Shown here in pieces: positions 24,366 to 34,859 of a stretch of 64,000 bases of DNA. The position numbers and the translations under genes were made by a program. The DNA is taken from the NCBI GenBank assembly GCA_964023275.1, contig OZ029914.1, positions 47,570,530-47,634,529 on the forward strand, given 5' to 3'. Source of the DNA: Norana najaformis. Taxonomy: Eukaryota > Annelida > Clitellata > Crassiclitellata > Hormogastridae. The notes below the pieces were generated by a model that was not told the origin of the DNA, made no database searches, and saw only the letters and a program-made list of their open reading frames with translations. Position 1 is the stretch's first letter; every line of letters starts with the position of its first letter.

Positions 24366-27301
24366 GAGAGATCAACAGAAACTGAGACTTGTGAAGCATG
24401 AACTTACGGTTGGAACATGGAATGTGAGGACATTGTGGGCTGCAGGACAGTTGGAGCTGCTGAGGAATGAAATGGAAGCATATCGATGGGATATTCTGGG
24501 GATGTCAGAAATGAGATGGACAGGGACTGGGGAGTTAAACAACGGAGAAGTGATCTGGTCAGGGGAGGAACATGAACACCAGAAAGGTGTGGGATTTCTA
24601 CTGAACTCAAGGGCTAAGGCAGCATTACTAGAGTATAAGCCAGTAAACTCCAGGATGATTGCAGCTAGATTCAGTGGACAACCTCTGAACATATCAATCA
24701 TTCAGATATATGCACCAACAGCTGACAGCACAGAGGAAGATATTGAAGAGTTTTATGAGAACCTGGAGAACACCCTGAATGACTTGCCAAGGAAAGACAT
24801 CAAGATCATATCTGGAGATTGGAATGCAAAGATAGGCAAGGACAACACAGGTTGGGAACACATAATGTCGAAATATGGGTATGGAACAAGGAATGAGAGA
24901 GGAGAGAAACTGCTGGAATTTGCTGCTAAACATGAAACGATAATTTGCAACACCAAATTCAAACAAAAGGACTGCAGGAAGTATACATGGACATCACCAG
25001 ATGGAAAACACACCAACATGATAGACTTAGTGCTGATTGACAGAAGATGACAATCATCAGTAAAGCTGTGCAGAACATTCCGAGGAGCGGACATATCGTC
25101 TGACCACAACTTGGTGCTCTGCAACTTGAAGCTAAAGCTGAGGCGCATACCCTGCCAACAATATGTAAAGAAGAGAAACATTCAAGTTCTTGACGATGTG
25201 GAGGTACGGGCTCAATATGAAGATGAAATAGCACGGAGAATTAAAGACGCAGATATGAAACAACTTGATATGGAAAGGAAGGTGGCCATGCTCAGCGTGA
25301 TCATAGAGCAGTCAGTGGAAGCAGTCACACCTTTAGCAGAACAACCAAAGAAGAAATGGATAAGTGAACGAACACTAGAATTAGCAAAAGAAAAAAGGAA
25401 GATGAGACTGAAGGCAAAGGAATCGGAACAGGCAACACTGGAGTACAGAAAACTGTGTAACACAGTGAGGTCATCAGCCAGAAGGGACAAACAGAACTGG
25501 TTGGAGAAACAGTGTGGTGACATTGAACAATATGCAGGGGAATATAAAACAAGGGAAGTGTTCAAGCTGATAAAAAGTATAAACGGAAAGTGGCAACCAA
25601 AACAGACAGCAATTAGGGACAAACAGGGAAATATCCTGATGGACAAGGAAAAGATTAGAGAACGATGGACGGAGTACTGCAGCGAGCTATACAGTGTGAA
25701 GGAGCAAAAGAACAAAGAGCTAATCGAAGAATTACAAGGTATGACGCCACCAGCTGAAGATGATGAGAATGATAACATCCTATATGAAGAGGTAGAATGG
25801 GCGGTTAACCGCCTGAAGAACAATAAAAACCCTGGAACAGATGGAATAACAGGAGAAATGATAAAAGCTGGAGGGCAGGATCTGATACAAGAAATACACA
25901 ATATATGCAAGCAGGTGTGGCAAGAAGGAAGAATACCGGAGGAATGGACAAAGTCAGTACTTATAACAATACTAAAGAAAGGAGATCTAACATTGTGTAA
26001 GAATTATAGAACTATTGCACTAATAAGCCACATGGGAAAAGTGCTGATGACAATCCTGTTGAGACGTTTGAAGGCAAAGACTGAAGAATACATGTCAGAT
26101 GAACAAGCAGGGTTTAGAAAGGATAGAAGTACAGTCCAACAAATTCTGATGTTACGATTGATTGCTGAAAAAGCCAAACGAAAAAACATGCTTATATGCA
26201 ACTGTTTTGTGGACTTCCAAAAGGCATTCGACTCCATCAAGCACGATGTTACCTGGGCAATACTGAAATCATATGGAGTAGGCGACAGACTGATACAGAT
26301 TCTACAGAACATTGGACAGAGATCAAAATCTGCAGTGAAAGTGGGACGGGAACTAGGAAGATGGTTTGCAACCACAATAGGGACGAGAAAGGGTGATCCA
26401 ATTTCACCTAGTATATTTATCACTTACTTGGAAAGAGTCATGCAGGACATACGAGATAATGGAACTGGAATCTCAGTGCAGGGAGAACTCATCAACAACC
26501 TACGATTTGCAGATGACATTGACCTGTTGGAGAACAGCTGCGACAGGCTGCAGGAAATTGTGTGCGGACTGAACCTACTTGCCGAACGTGCTGGACTAAA
26601 AATAAATGTGGATAAAACAAAAACAATGGTATTTGGCAAGGAGACAATAGACATGGAAATTAAAGTGCAAGATGAGGTGATTGAAAATGTAAAGGAGTTT
26701 GTGTACTTAGGAAGTCTCATGACATGGAATAATGATTGCGCAAAAGATAAAAGGCAAGAATAGTAAAGGCAAAGGGAGTTATGGCAGGGCTAAACAACAT
26801 CTGGAAAAGCAGGAAAATCAGCCACAAGACCAAACTAAACGTCTTGAAAACATGTGTGTTTAGCACAGCTCTGTATGCATGTGAGGCATGGACAATCAAA
26901 AAGACGGATAAAGATAAGATATTAGCATTTGAAATGTACTGCTATAGACGAATATTACATCTGAATTGGACAATGAATGTAACAAATACAGAGGTCCGAA
27001 GAAGACTGAGCATAAAAGAAGATCTAATACAAGTAATAATGAGATGGAAATTACGCTTGTTTGGACATATATGCAGGATGGATGACAGTAGAAAAATAAA
27101 AAGCATGATGATGGGAATTATGGACGGAAATGGGAGACGAGGAAGACCTAACAGGGAGTGGACAGATGATATAAGGGATTGGTGTAAGCAAGACTTGCAC
27201 GCATTGATAAGAACAGCACAAGATCAGGAACAGTGGAGACAAGCGACAATGCATGCAATGGACACCTACGGGCTCTCGGCTCATGGACCATGATGATGAT
27301 G
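24366..27301 (+). mobile_element. Near-complete RTE-clade LINE, recently inserted
   Basis: The coding region starts 25 bp from the 5' border. It encodes an AP-endonuclease (GTWNVRTLW, GDWNAKIG, SDHNLVLC) and a reverse transcriptase (FVDFQKAFDS, NNLRFADDIDLL), with a C-terminal domain ending in DTYGLSAHGP. It is flanked by the 7-bp direct repeat agaagcg (24359-24365 and 27302-27308). The 3' end carries a short (TGA)n run, typical of RTE elements. Unit C has the empty site at 49431-49437. Only two disabling lesions are seen: an in-frame TGA at 25048-25050 and a 1-nt frameshift near 26755-26763. Confidence 0.92.
24391..27293 (+). pseudogene. RTE ORF: endonuclease-reverse transcriptase, broken twice
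   Basis: Three frame-open segments make up the protein. Residues 1-219 (24391-25050) are the endonuclease, up to IDLVLIDRR and the stop. 25111-26763 continues in the same frame with the end of the endonuclease and the RT core (NPGTDGITGEMI, YRTIALISHMGKV, DEQAGFRKDRST, FADD). 26781-27293, in another frame, is the C-terminal region (ALYACEAWTIKK, RLFGHICRMDD, GRRGRPNREW). Translation was once continuous. The + strand orientation is opposite to the neighbouring host genes. Confidence 0.9.
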
Positions 27302-27886
27302 AGAAGCGTATGGTGCAAACGACAACGCCAAAAACAATAGAAATTGACTGATATAACAAAATTTAATATCAAATATTGGTGTATTTATGTTTCGTTATCA
27401 TAACAAAATGTTGAACCAGCATTTGATAGTTATTATTATGGAGGCTCACATTAACACAAATTCTCAATCACTTGATTTGGGTTTATTGGGCTTTAAGTTC
27501 TGACTTTTAGTTCGCACACATTAGTGTAGGCAATGGCGATGATAATGATGAAGACGATGCTGTTGGTGCTGAAGATAAGGAAGGAGTTTTGCGAACGAGA
27601 AATAGAGTCATGACTGAAATCTTCATATAGACGACAGAATATTAGTGCACGTAATGTGCAGTTGAAAACTACAGATTTTAGCCATTAGGCATCGATGGAG
27701 AACTGTCCATCTTAAATTGTCGTAGTGCTTGGCGAAGTTCGACCACAACAATGAGTAACATAAGCCAATCCAAATGCCGATCAGTAGAATCGAGGACTCA
27801 CACTCTATTTACGATGAATAAATTATAGAAACAGATCTGTATAAGAGCATAATATATCAGTCAATTTTTCATTATCGGATAAGTTA

Positions 27887-28366
27887 CTAGTGTAAGTCAA
27901 AATGCAACGCCATAGCCACACTTCTACGGCAATTAGTTTCCAAAAATAGAATGGGAGCTGAAAGTATTAGTACATGTATCTCACAATTTAATATGTAAGT
28001 TTTTCTTTGTCCTCCTTCAGCTAGAGCATAACAAATTCTGAGAGTCGGAAATGTGTTTCTTGCGTAACATCTAGATGCAATACAAGCTAAGAAAAAAGTC
28101 ATTACCACAGGTATCAGTACAATCGCCATCATGGTTTCCATTCCGACAACATCGATCATTTTCGTTGATGGCTCACATGTGGTAGGGCGTTTGGTTGCGG
28201 TGGTCAAAATGGCATCTTGTATGGAAGTAGTTTTGAACACGGTTGATGAGAAATTAGGCGACGAAGTATTAATGGACGCTGAAGTTGTTAATGGTGCCTT
28301 AATGTCTCTGAGCTTCCTCCACTGCATGAAGGAAATCGCTAACAGATACTTAACAAGCGTGTTCAT
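27887..28366 (-). CDS. Small single-pass membrane ORF downstream of cGLR-B
   Basis: The family is unknown. The 159-codon minus-strand ORF begins 75 bp after the cGLR-B stop and runs in the same direction. A Thr/Ser-rich stretch (about residues 27-72) precedes one hydrophobic helix (METMMAIVLIPVVMTFFLAC). A variable tail with Cys and basic residues follows. The acceptor-like aacttcag before cgtccatt (around 28276-28285) would start an exon in the right frame and is also present at the other two loci. It may therefore be a 3' exon of a larger transcript, possibly an alternative cGLR end. The C copy is frameshifted, which argues against strong constraint. Confidence 0.4.
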   Translation of the reverse strand: MNTLVKYLLAISFMQWRKLRDIKAPLTTSASINTSSPNFSSTVFKTTSIQDAILTTATKRPTTCEPSTKMIDVVGMETMMAIVLIPVVMTFFLACIASRCYARNTFPTLRICYALAEGGQRKTYILNCEIHVLILSAPILFLETNCRRSVAMALHFDLH

Positions 28367-28440
28367 CTTTCAACAGCATGCATGACAAAAAACCAATACT
28401 GCATAAAAAATTAGGATATCGATGCGATAAAACTCTTAAA

Positions 28441-31317
28441 TTATTTCTGAATTTTACGCAATTTTCGTAGAAGAAATCGGTGAATTATGTGTTCAAACGG
28501 AAAATCTCTTTTCATAGCAGCAAATTCAACAATTTTGTCTGTATATGGCTGGTTATAGTCAATACAGCACCTGAGTTTCAAATATCTTGCAAGAAAATGT
28601 CTTCCAAGAAAATAGTAACTTTTAGTTGAGTAAGAATATTTAAGAGGTGCTGAAAGCACATCCTTTTCTTTGTACACTAGTTGGGCAAAAATATGTTCAA
28701 ACGTTGACTCGCCAGTTAATTCCAAATTCATTAATTTGTCATTTGCAGGTGAAAAGTAACAAAAGAGTGTGTGAAATCCAAGCAAAGACTGTACGTCTTC
28801 ATCAAAATAAGAGTCAAGCGGTGGCAACACCAGAACATTTGCGAATGCTAACTTTTGCAAATCACTTTGCAGATCCGGCTCATGCAGAATTTGTTCACAC
28901 AAATTCAAAACTTCAGTGTATTGGCGACGTTTGTAAAGGTACAAAGCACGATAGCACTGGACTATGTTGCACTGGATGCCGAAATCTTTGTGGATCGCAC
29001 TATAAAATGATGTTATATTTTCTAAGGCATATTCCATTAGAAGATCAATTATTTTGTCTTTAGTTTGAAAAGGTTCTCCAAAGAAGGTCTCATTTTCTGT
29101 CAGTGAATCAGTTCTTTGATACACACGTTTTCTGGGTGTACCAAAAGGAATACTTGCCTTCAGTGATATACTGAATTTCCGCTTTGTTAAAACCATCAAG
29201 AATTTGTCGAAAGGAAAATCTGAAGCAGTCAAATCATGATCCGCATCTAAATGTTTCGATATTTTTTCGGCGGACAATACTGTCAAATAATGAGCAAACA
29301 CCTCTGGTTTAGCACGCAGATCAAGATAACATGGTCTGCTTGTAAACTTCTCATTTTCCTTTATCTTCCTGTAAAGCAGCCAAAATCCAACAATTCTAGC
29401 AACGTCATCAAAAAAGAACAAATATCCTGCATTCAGTGTTTCATCTTCTTGTTGGGACGATTGAGACCTGAAGACTGTTGCGCAGAGGTCTATTGTTGTC
29501 TGATATTCTGCAGCTACAAAATTGAGAGCGGCCATGTAGACCAAAGCTGCAGTAGCGATGCTGCTGGATTGAGAATCGTTACACTGTAGAGCTAAATGAA
29601 GGTACTCTTTCACCATGAGAGACAATAGTTGAAATTCCGAACGACTATTTGATCCAGTTAAATTTTGCATGAAATTCTGAGCTTGCACGAAATGAGACTG
29701 ACTGTCTTCTGATGAAGATGGTTTGGGAAGGTTATGATAGTGAGATCCTACGATTTTAGTTTGTAACGAAATTGTTACGACAAAGTCAACAAATTGCAAG
29801 CTATTCCACGAGAATTTTCCAGAACCTAAGCTGTTTGCAGTATGCAAAATATACAGTGTTGCATTATAGTTCTTAAGAGACAAAACGCTCTCCCTTTTTG
29901 GCAAATTTACCCTTTGTACAGCAGATTTCGACCGCATTTTTATACTGTAAAATATGTCATTTACAGCGCAGGTCAGTCCTACTCTGAATCCTTGCTGTAT
30001 TATAGCAAGAAAAAATTTAGTACTGTGATGAAATCTTTGCGAAAAAAACAAATCAAAGGAATTAGCTTCACTCGGTTCTTGACCTTCAACGAGATGTAAC
30101 ATGCAATCCAGAAAGTGTGGCACTTCGTCTGTTGAGTCCTCAAATTTGAAATATTTCCGAGTGATTGGCAGTATATAATTTTTTTCAAACCAAATACAAA
30201 GAATATCTGAATTGCAGAATTCATTCAAACGCTTTTCAACCTTGGCAATCATTACTGGGTTCATGTGCTCATGAAATAAGTTTGCTTCAGGGATGAAATA
30301 GTTCGGACAGTGCTTCTTCTTCAACCATTCTGAAAGCTTTTGTAATAACTTACAGCAAATCTCAATAACGGAAGGCAAATTCCACCATTCCGTTGACTCC
30401 TCTTCACAAGTCCATAACATAATCGTCTTTAAGTGATAGTTACAGAGAACTTCATCTTCCTTTGGACAATCCTTTTCAATTAATTCTCTCTTGGCAAAGA
30501 ATCTGAGCACATGGTAGACAATCTGCTGAACTTGAGTCCAACTCTGCAGTAAAGTTACTTCTGCGACTGAAAATGAATATCTCCACTGTTCTTTATCATC
30601 TTTGCAATCGCGATGCTGGACGTATACAAAATGACAGCCATTCTGTACAACCTCGGAAATTGTAGCTGTCGTCGGCCATCCGTAATTTCTAGGTCGAATA
30701 GGCCAATTTTGGGCTTCTGTAGGCCACTGAGGGCACCAAACACTCTGGACGTGATCCATCGTAATATCACCAGAATATAATTGAAGTTCTACTGCTGGAC
30801 CATTCACCATGTGTCCGCAAATTTTTGGTGTTATCTTGTTATACCTGTTCACTACATGTGCCATAATATCAAAATTTAGCGTCTTGTAATTAAATGGAGA
30901 AGTTGCATGGTGGAATTCATATTTTTTCCATTTCCAATTATAGCTCATTTCCCCCAGAATTTGTAATCGAACAAAACCTGGATATTTGAGGTAAGGCTCA
31001 ATTTTGTAGCATTTAATCGTATCCAATAAGCCACGCACATCATTTGGCAACACTGGAAAGTCGTCTATGAAGGCCAGCTCGTCAGAATTGGAGGCAAACA
31101 CATCAGCGTCGTTGATGCATGTATTCAGCGGTCGGATATAGAACTCCGCTCTGCTGCCACAAAGAAACCCATACTCCCTTTGCACAGGACACGAGCACAG
31201 GCTTCGGAATTTCATGAAATCAGAAACAACAACAGACACTTTTGGAAGCAACTGGCATGTACTCACAATGAATGCAGATACCAGTTCTTTCTTCACATTA
31301 TCCATAGATTCCGTCAT
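28441..31317 (-). CDS. cGLR-B: Mab-21/cGAS-like nucleotidyltransferase with helical C-terminal half, 958 aa
   Basis: The ORF is intact and single-exon. The catalytic signature is complete: G54-S55 (CGSRAEFYIRP), D70 and D72 (NDADVF), and D188 (TMDHVQSVWCPQWP). The helical Mab-21 region (NWPIRPRNYGWP, SFSVAEVTLLQSW, CNYHLKTIMLW, CPNYFIPEANLFHE) and TPR-like C-terminal half match cGLR-A and -C. The start ATG follows ttccatttag directly, so a 5' UTR intron is possible. The C-terminal third is almost identical to C. Residues about 370-520 differ from both A and C (for example YFKFEDSTDEVPHF against YFRWSKSPNEVPHF). The expected role is ligand-triggered cyclic dinucleotide synthesis in the cytosol; the ligand is unknown. 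Confidence 0.9.
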   Translation of the reverse strand: MTESMDNVKKELVSAFIVSTCQLLPKVSVVVSDFMKFRSLCSCPVQREYGFLCGSRAEFYIRPLNTCINDADVFASNSDELAFIDDFPVLPNDVRGLLDTIKCYKIEPYLKYPGFVRLQILGEMSYNWKWKKYEFHHATSPFNYKTLNFDIMAHVVNRYNKITPKICGHMVNGPAVELQLYSGDITMDHVQSVWCPQWPTEAQNWPIRPRNYGWPTTATISEVVQNGCHFVYVQHRDCKDDKEQWRYSFSVAEVTLLQSWTQVQQIVYHVLRFFAKRELIEKDCPKEDEVLCNYHLKTIMLWTCEEESTEWWNLPSVIEICCKLLQKLSEWLKKKHCPNYFIPEANLFHEHMNPVMIAKVEKRLNEFCNSDILCIWFEKNYILPITRKYFKFEDSTDEVPHFLDCMLHLVEGQEPSEANSFDLFFSQRFHHSTKFFLAIIQQGFRVGLTCAVNDIFYSIKMRSKSAVQRVNLPKRESVLSLKNYNATLYILHTANSLGSGKFSWNSLQFVDFVVTISLQTKIVGSHYHNLPKPSSSEDSQSHFVQAQNFMQNLTGSNSRSEFQLLSLMVKEYLHLALQCNDSQSSSIATAALVYMAALNFVAAEYQTTIDLCATVFRSQSSQQEDETLNAGYLFFFDDVARIVGFWLLYRKIKENEKFTSRPCYLDLRAKPEVFAHYLTVLSAEKISKHLDADHDLTASDFPFDKFLMVLTKRKFSISLKASIPFGTPRKRVYQRTDSLTENETFFGEPFQTKDKIIDLLMEYALENITSFYSAIHKDFGIQCNIVQCYRALYLYKRRQYTEVLNLCEQILHEPDLQSDLQKLAFANVLVLPPLDSYFDEDVQSLLGFHTLFCYFSPANDKLMNLELTGESTFEHIFAQLVYKEKDVLSAPLKYSYSTKSYYFLGRHFLARYLKLRCCIDYNQPYTDKIVEFAAMKRDFPFEHIIHRFLLRKLRKIQK

Positions 31318-31339
31318 TCTAAATGGAAATTATAAATAT

Positions 31340-31480
31340 AATTATAATGCCTTTCTTAATCTCATCGTCGTCATCATCATCAGCGACAACATCATTATCG
31401 GTTCGTCGTCGTCATCAACATTATCATTAATATCACCAGAACCTTTATAAAAAAATCCTATCATCATTATCATTATCGTC
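31340..31480. repeat. ATC-rich tract at the 5' side of cGLR-B
   Basis: This imperfect ATC/CATCAT run lies next to the cGLR-B start and is the equivalent of 7200-7430 and 53470-53600. Confidence 0.6.
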
Positions 31481-32039
31481 AATACCGCCAACATCGCTAC
31501 GCAATACTGTTAGATGGTTGGCTGGAATGTATGTAGTTAATATAATGCTCCAGTACAGTGTATATATACTGTATTTGTGTGTTTCATTACAGAAAAGCCA
31601 GCATTACGTAGATAGATGTATTGAATAAGTTCATGCCCGCATAGTAGGGCATAAAAATAATTAAATTTAATCTATGACTATATACTGGACCAGGCCAAAA
31701 TCATGAATCCAGCGGCGGAAGTTTCAATTCAACCATTGCCCCGAATCGTTTGGAGATGAGCAGGCGACTTTCACGCTTGCGCGGTAAAACGCAACGCTCA
31801 ATCTTCATTATTTTGTGCAGAAATCTATGGAGGAATATGTAGGCCTATAAGTAGCTAACTCTGACAACTCTGAATCGGTCGTAAAGCGCCTTGAGATCGA
31901 CGGCTGTTCGACAAGTGGACGGTTCGAAAAGCGTGTATTAGTTCGCCCGAAGTTCGTTTGTGGATTATAAAAATCCTTTAGTGAGAAACTGGCTTCCAGA
32001 GACATTCGTAACTCGGAAGTGCGCTAGGTTTCGGGCGAC

Positions 32040-32400
32040 AAGTGACAAGAGAGAGGAATAATAGAAGACATAAACAATGGGGCACCAAGCGTTTTGGAGT
32101 TAATTAAAAGCCTTAGGGCTTGGTGGCGGTTCTAGGGGCTTTCTGGTTGAACCAAAATGTTTTCTCACCAGGCTGGCGAGATTTTTTATTTTGCATTATA
32201 TATAGACAGAAATTATACGGTGAAACCGGATGTTTTAAAGTAAGAACGATTAGCAATTCAACCACCAGTTGTGGGAATTTAACAGTCTACCTAAGCTCGG
32301 TGGTGGACCAGATAATTCATAACATAAGATTCGCTGACATTATTTTTGGCAAATTTACCCTTTGAAATCTGCATGTTTCATGAAATATCTTATACTACCA
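32040..32400 (+). repeat. Repeat R, copy in unit B
   Basis: The landmarks ggattaattaaaagcctta-like, gaaattcaaccaccagtt-like and accagataattcat are shared with 37640-37990 and 54170-54480. No coding frame is conserved. Confidence 0.55.
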
Positions 32401-32449
32401 AGACGTTAACGTTCGCCTTACATTGAAGCGCGCTGTAGTCGATCAAAAT

Positions 32450-32580
32450 CCAGTCTCTGATTGATCCATCGCATTTAGGAGTGGTAGCTGCGTTGAACAA
32501 TTCACTGCAAATCGGTTGCGGCACAGACTTATAACTATTGTAACAGCACTGATAACAGGAAACTGTTTACACACGATTTT
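32450..32580 (-). pseudogene. Ly6 exon-1 relic inside cGLR unit B
   Basis: On the minus strand this reads SCYQCCYNSY, then CSELFNAATTPKCDG, the exon-1 half of the Ly6 domain (compare SCYNCEY ... CTEPFDATSAPKCNG in L5). The upstream part is out of frame and has a TAA just before the SCYQ frame, so the signal peptide is lost. No partner exon 2 lies downstream. Confidence 0.7.
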
Positions 32581-33009
32581 CCCAGAAAAAGCCAGCTCCA
32601 TAACCAATGTGACTAAGTTATTTATAATCCTAATCACCATTGTTCTTCAGCGTCAAAAACACTAAATCGTGGGAAACAGATTATGTAGGCGTTCAGTAAT
32701 TATGCATTATTATGTTGCAGTAAATCTAGTAATAATTGGTGAGCGTTTTAACTAGGATGAGTCTCGCTTTGATCTGCCTGATGTTTCAAATATTAAATAA
32801 ATTGTACCCTGTACATACATTGCCGTATAATAATTGGTTTCACCATCTAAAGTTTTTTGCATTGAATTTGGGAAAGTAGATGCAAAATTTGGCTTTAACA
32901 CCACCAGAGTTTTTCAAGTCTCGCCAAGGGTCGCCGCAGCCCCCAGCCATATATTTGTTACCCGTCAAAAACATGTTTTAACAGTAAGCAGGCCAAACCA
33001 GCTGTTCCA

Positions 33010-33346
33010 GTGCCACGAGGCCGACCCAAACACGTTGCAAACACAAGCTCAAAAGCTGGGGAATCATCCGGTTTTGGTCCGCCCGGCTGGGTCCTCCTTA
33101 GAGGCCGGTGCAAACCTTACGATATATCAATTAGAGATATCTATAGTAATGGGCACACCAGGTTCAATGATGGGCACAAGCAGAAGATGCTGGCTCGTTA
33201 TTGACTCTACCAACACCTGCAACGATGCAACTAGCTGTGCAACATTTATCTGTTTCAACTTGCTTACCCACCGTAAGCAAGTTGAACTGAAATTATGGGC
33301 TATTTTTCCATCTAAGTTAACAGGAAATACACTCGGTATAATTTAA
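33010..33346 (+). other. Conserved segment with a 14-bp perfect hairpin, unit B
   Basis: Arms ttcaacttgcttac (33254-33267) and gtaagcaagttgaa (33273-33286) enclose the loop ccacc. An overlapping + strand ORF with an AT-hook-like PRGRPK (33010-33204) is present in both B and C. That is expected from recent duplication and is not evidence for a gene. Confidence 0.6.
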
Positions 33347-34544
33347 TATGCTTATCAAATTATGATGTGGAGTGAAGTCGTAGGCGAATCATGTGAGTTC
33401 AAAAGAAAACTAAACCATGGTGTAGAACAAGAGCTTGTAACATAATGAGTTACTCAGCTAGAGGACCGTCTGGGCCAGCAGTGACTGACTGAGGGCAAAC
33501 TATAATATATATATATATTTCTTTCTCTTCATGTTGGCCGAAAGGGGCTAGATTTACAGACTGTACTGTATATACAAACTGCCGGCATCCACAAACACGA
33601 TTTGGTCGTTAAATTGGGTCGTTATATATTCTAAGACCCACTCGTACCCGGTAGGACCCAAGTCTTCGGTTTTTAGTATGTTGTTTGACAGATTTCATAA
33701 CGCGTCCTAACTGGCCAATGAAACGTGAATTAAAGTTCTATTTTTAAAGTCTCATGAATAGGCATGAACGTAACAATGTGTGAATTTAAAACAGGCACAA
33801 AGTTTTATTGATTGGGTCTCGACCTAATCCTTTAGGATAGGAGCTAATTCTTAGGAAAAGACCCAATCAGAAAGATTTTAGCCTTACGGATGGCCCATAC
33901 GTGTTATGACTTTAAACTATATGTGTGTGTGTGTGTATTTGTGTGTTTGTCCATTTCTTTGTTCCTGTTGTTTCTGTCTTCCACTTTCTAGGCGCAGTAT
34001 GCGACCATGTTCGCCTGTTGTTTTTGCCGCTGGTCATTCCGTCGTAATATTTGTCTAAATGCGGAACTTCTTGCTAATTCTTGTGTGCTCGGACTTCTTA
34101 TGTTAGAGTAGGCGTTTGATATTCTTTTAAAGCACCCTGACATTTATATTTCAAGAAAAAACTTTTAGTGACTAGACGTAAACGCGTTGCCTTACTCATT
34201 ATTGCTTTTGAATCTGTAGGCCTATAGCATACATTTCCGAACTACCTCAAGACACAAAAGAAAGGGCACAGTTCGGATTAGGCTTGGCCTGTGTTCTAAC
34301 ACAATCACGCGGCTATAAGGCTAAAATCCGACTTAAATTATTGTTTTGAGTGTGGCTGATTTGAGAGATATTGAATCGCAGACACCAACTGAAACTGATA
34401 TCAAGCTCGAGCTAAAATTCTTTACCTGCACAATAAGACAAAAATATGTCGAACAACTATAAGAAAGCATTAAGCCAGCTCTAACGTCATTTATCGGAGC
34501 TCCTTGTTGCGATATTTAGATACCTCTCACAAGAAATGAGAAAC

Positions 34545-34765
34545 GTCATGGAATGCCAAGTAATGTCATGTCATGTTGTGGCTCGTGGGGCTTGGCAAGG
34601 CATGGCACAACATGGCATGACTTTCTCACCGGTGCTTTGAAATGGGACAATGCAATATAGTGTAACATGACAATGTAAATATATATAATTGACTTGTACA
34701 CTACACGTTCAAGATCTATAATCGCAGCCTATACCAGGTGAAACGTATAGTGTTGATAACAAGAA
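34545..34765. repeat. Dispersed repeat M, copy 3 (partial)
   Basis: This aligns with 10510-10720 and 13140-13340: aatgtcatgtcatg, gactttctcaccggtgc, cttgtacactac, then agcctataccaggtgaaac. Confidence 0.6.
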
Positions 34766-34859
34766 ATAGATGCAAGTTTCACTCACTGTACGAGTTACTT
34801 TTCCATCTAGTTATACACTCTAGTATAATTTATAATGCTAAGAATATTATGAAGCTGAG

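Larger units (their letters stand above)
21834..34020 (-). repeat. cGLR tandem unit B (recent duplicate of unit C)
   Basis: It is nearly identical to 46900-56097 over its length, starting at gagtcgactacata and ending in the cgcctgt of 34014-34020. Without the RTE and its second target-site copy (2,943 bp) it is about 9.24 kb, against 9.20 kb for unit C. It contains repeat U, a GA tract, an old RTE fragment, a young RTE, the membrane ORF, cGLR-B, a Ly6 exon relic and a short hairpin. Confidence 0.9.

Noticed and set aside
25212..25910. 232-aa minus-strand ORF within the RTE
   Set aside because: It is antisense to the reverse transcriptase frame, with Ser/Leu/Phe-rich composition typical of a shadow ORF.
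24391..27293. Plus-strand ORFs treated as a host gene
   Set aside because: Motifs, target-site duplication and the empty site in unit C show that it is an RTE LINE.
33010..33204. AT-hook-like PRGRPK ORF in units B and C
   Set aside because: Only two near-identical copies exist, overlapping another ORF in a second frame. There is no sign of selection or a start context.
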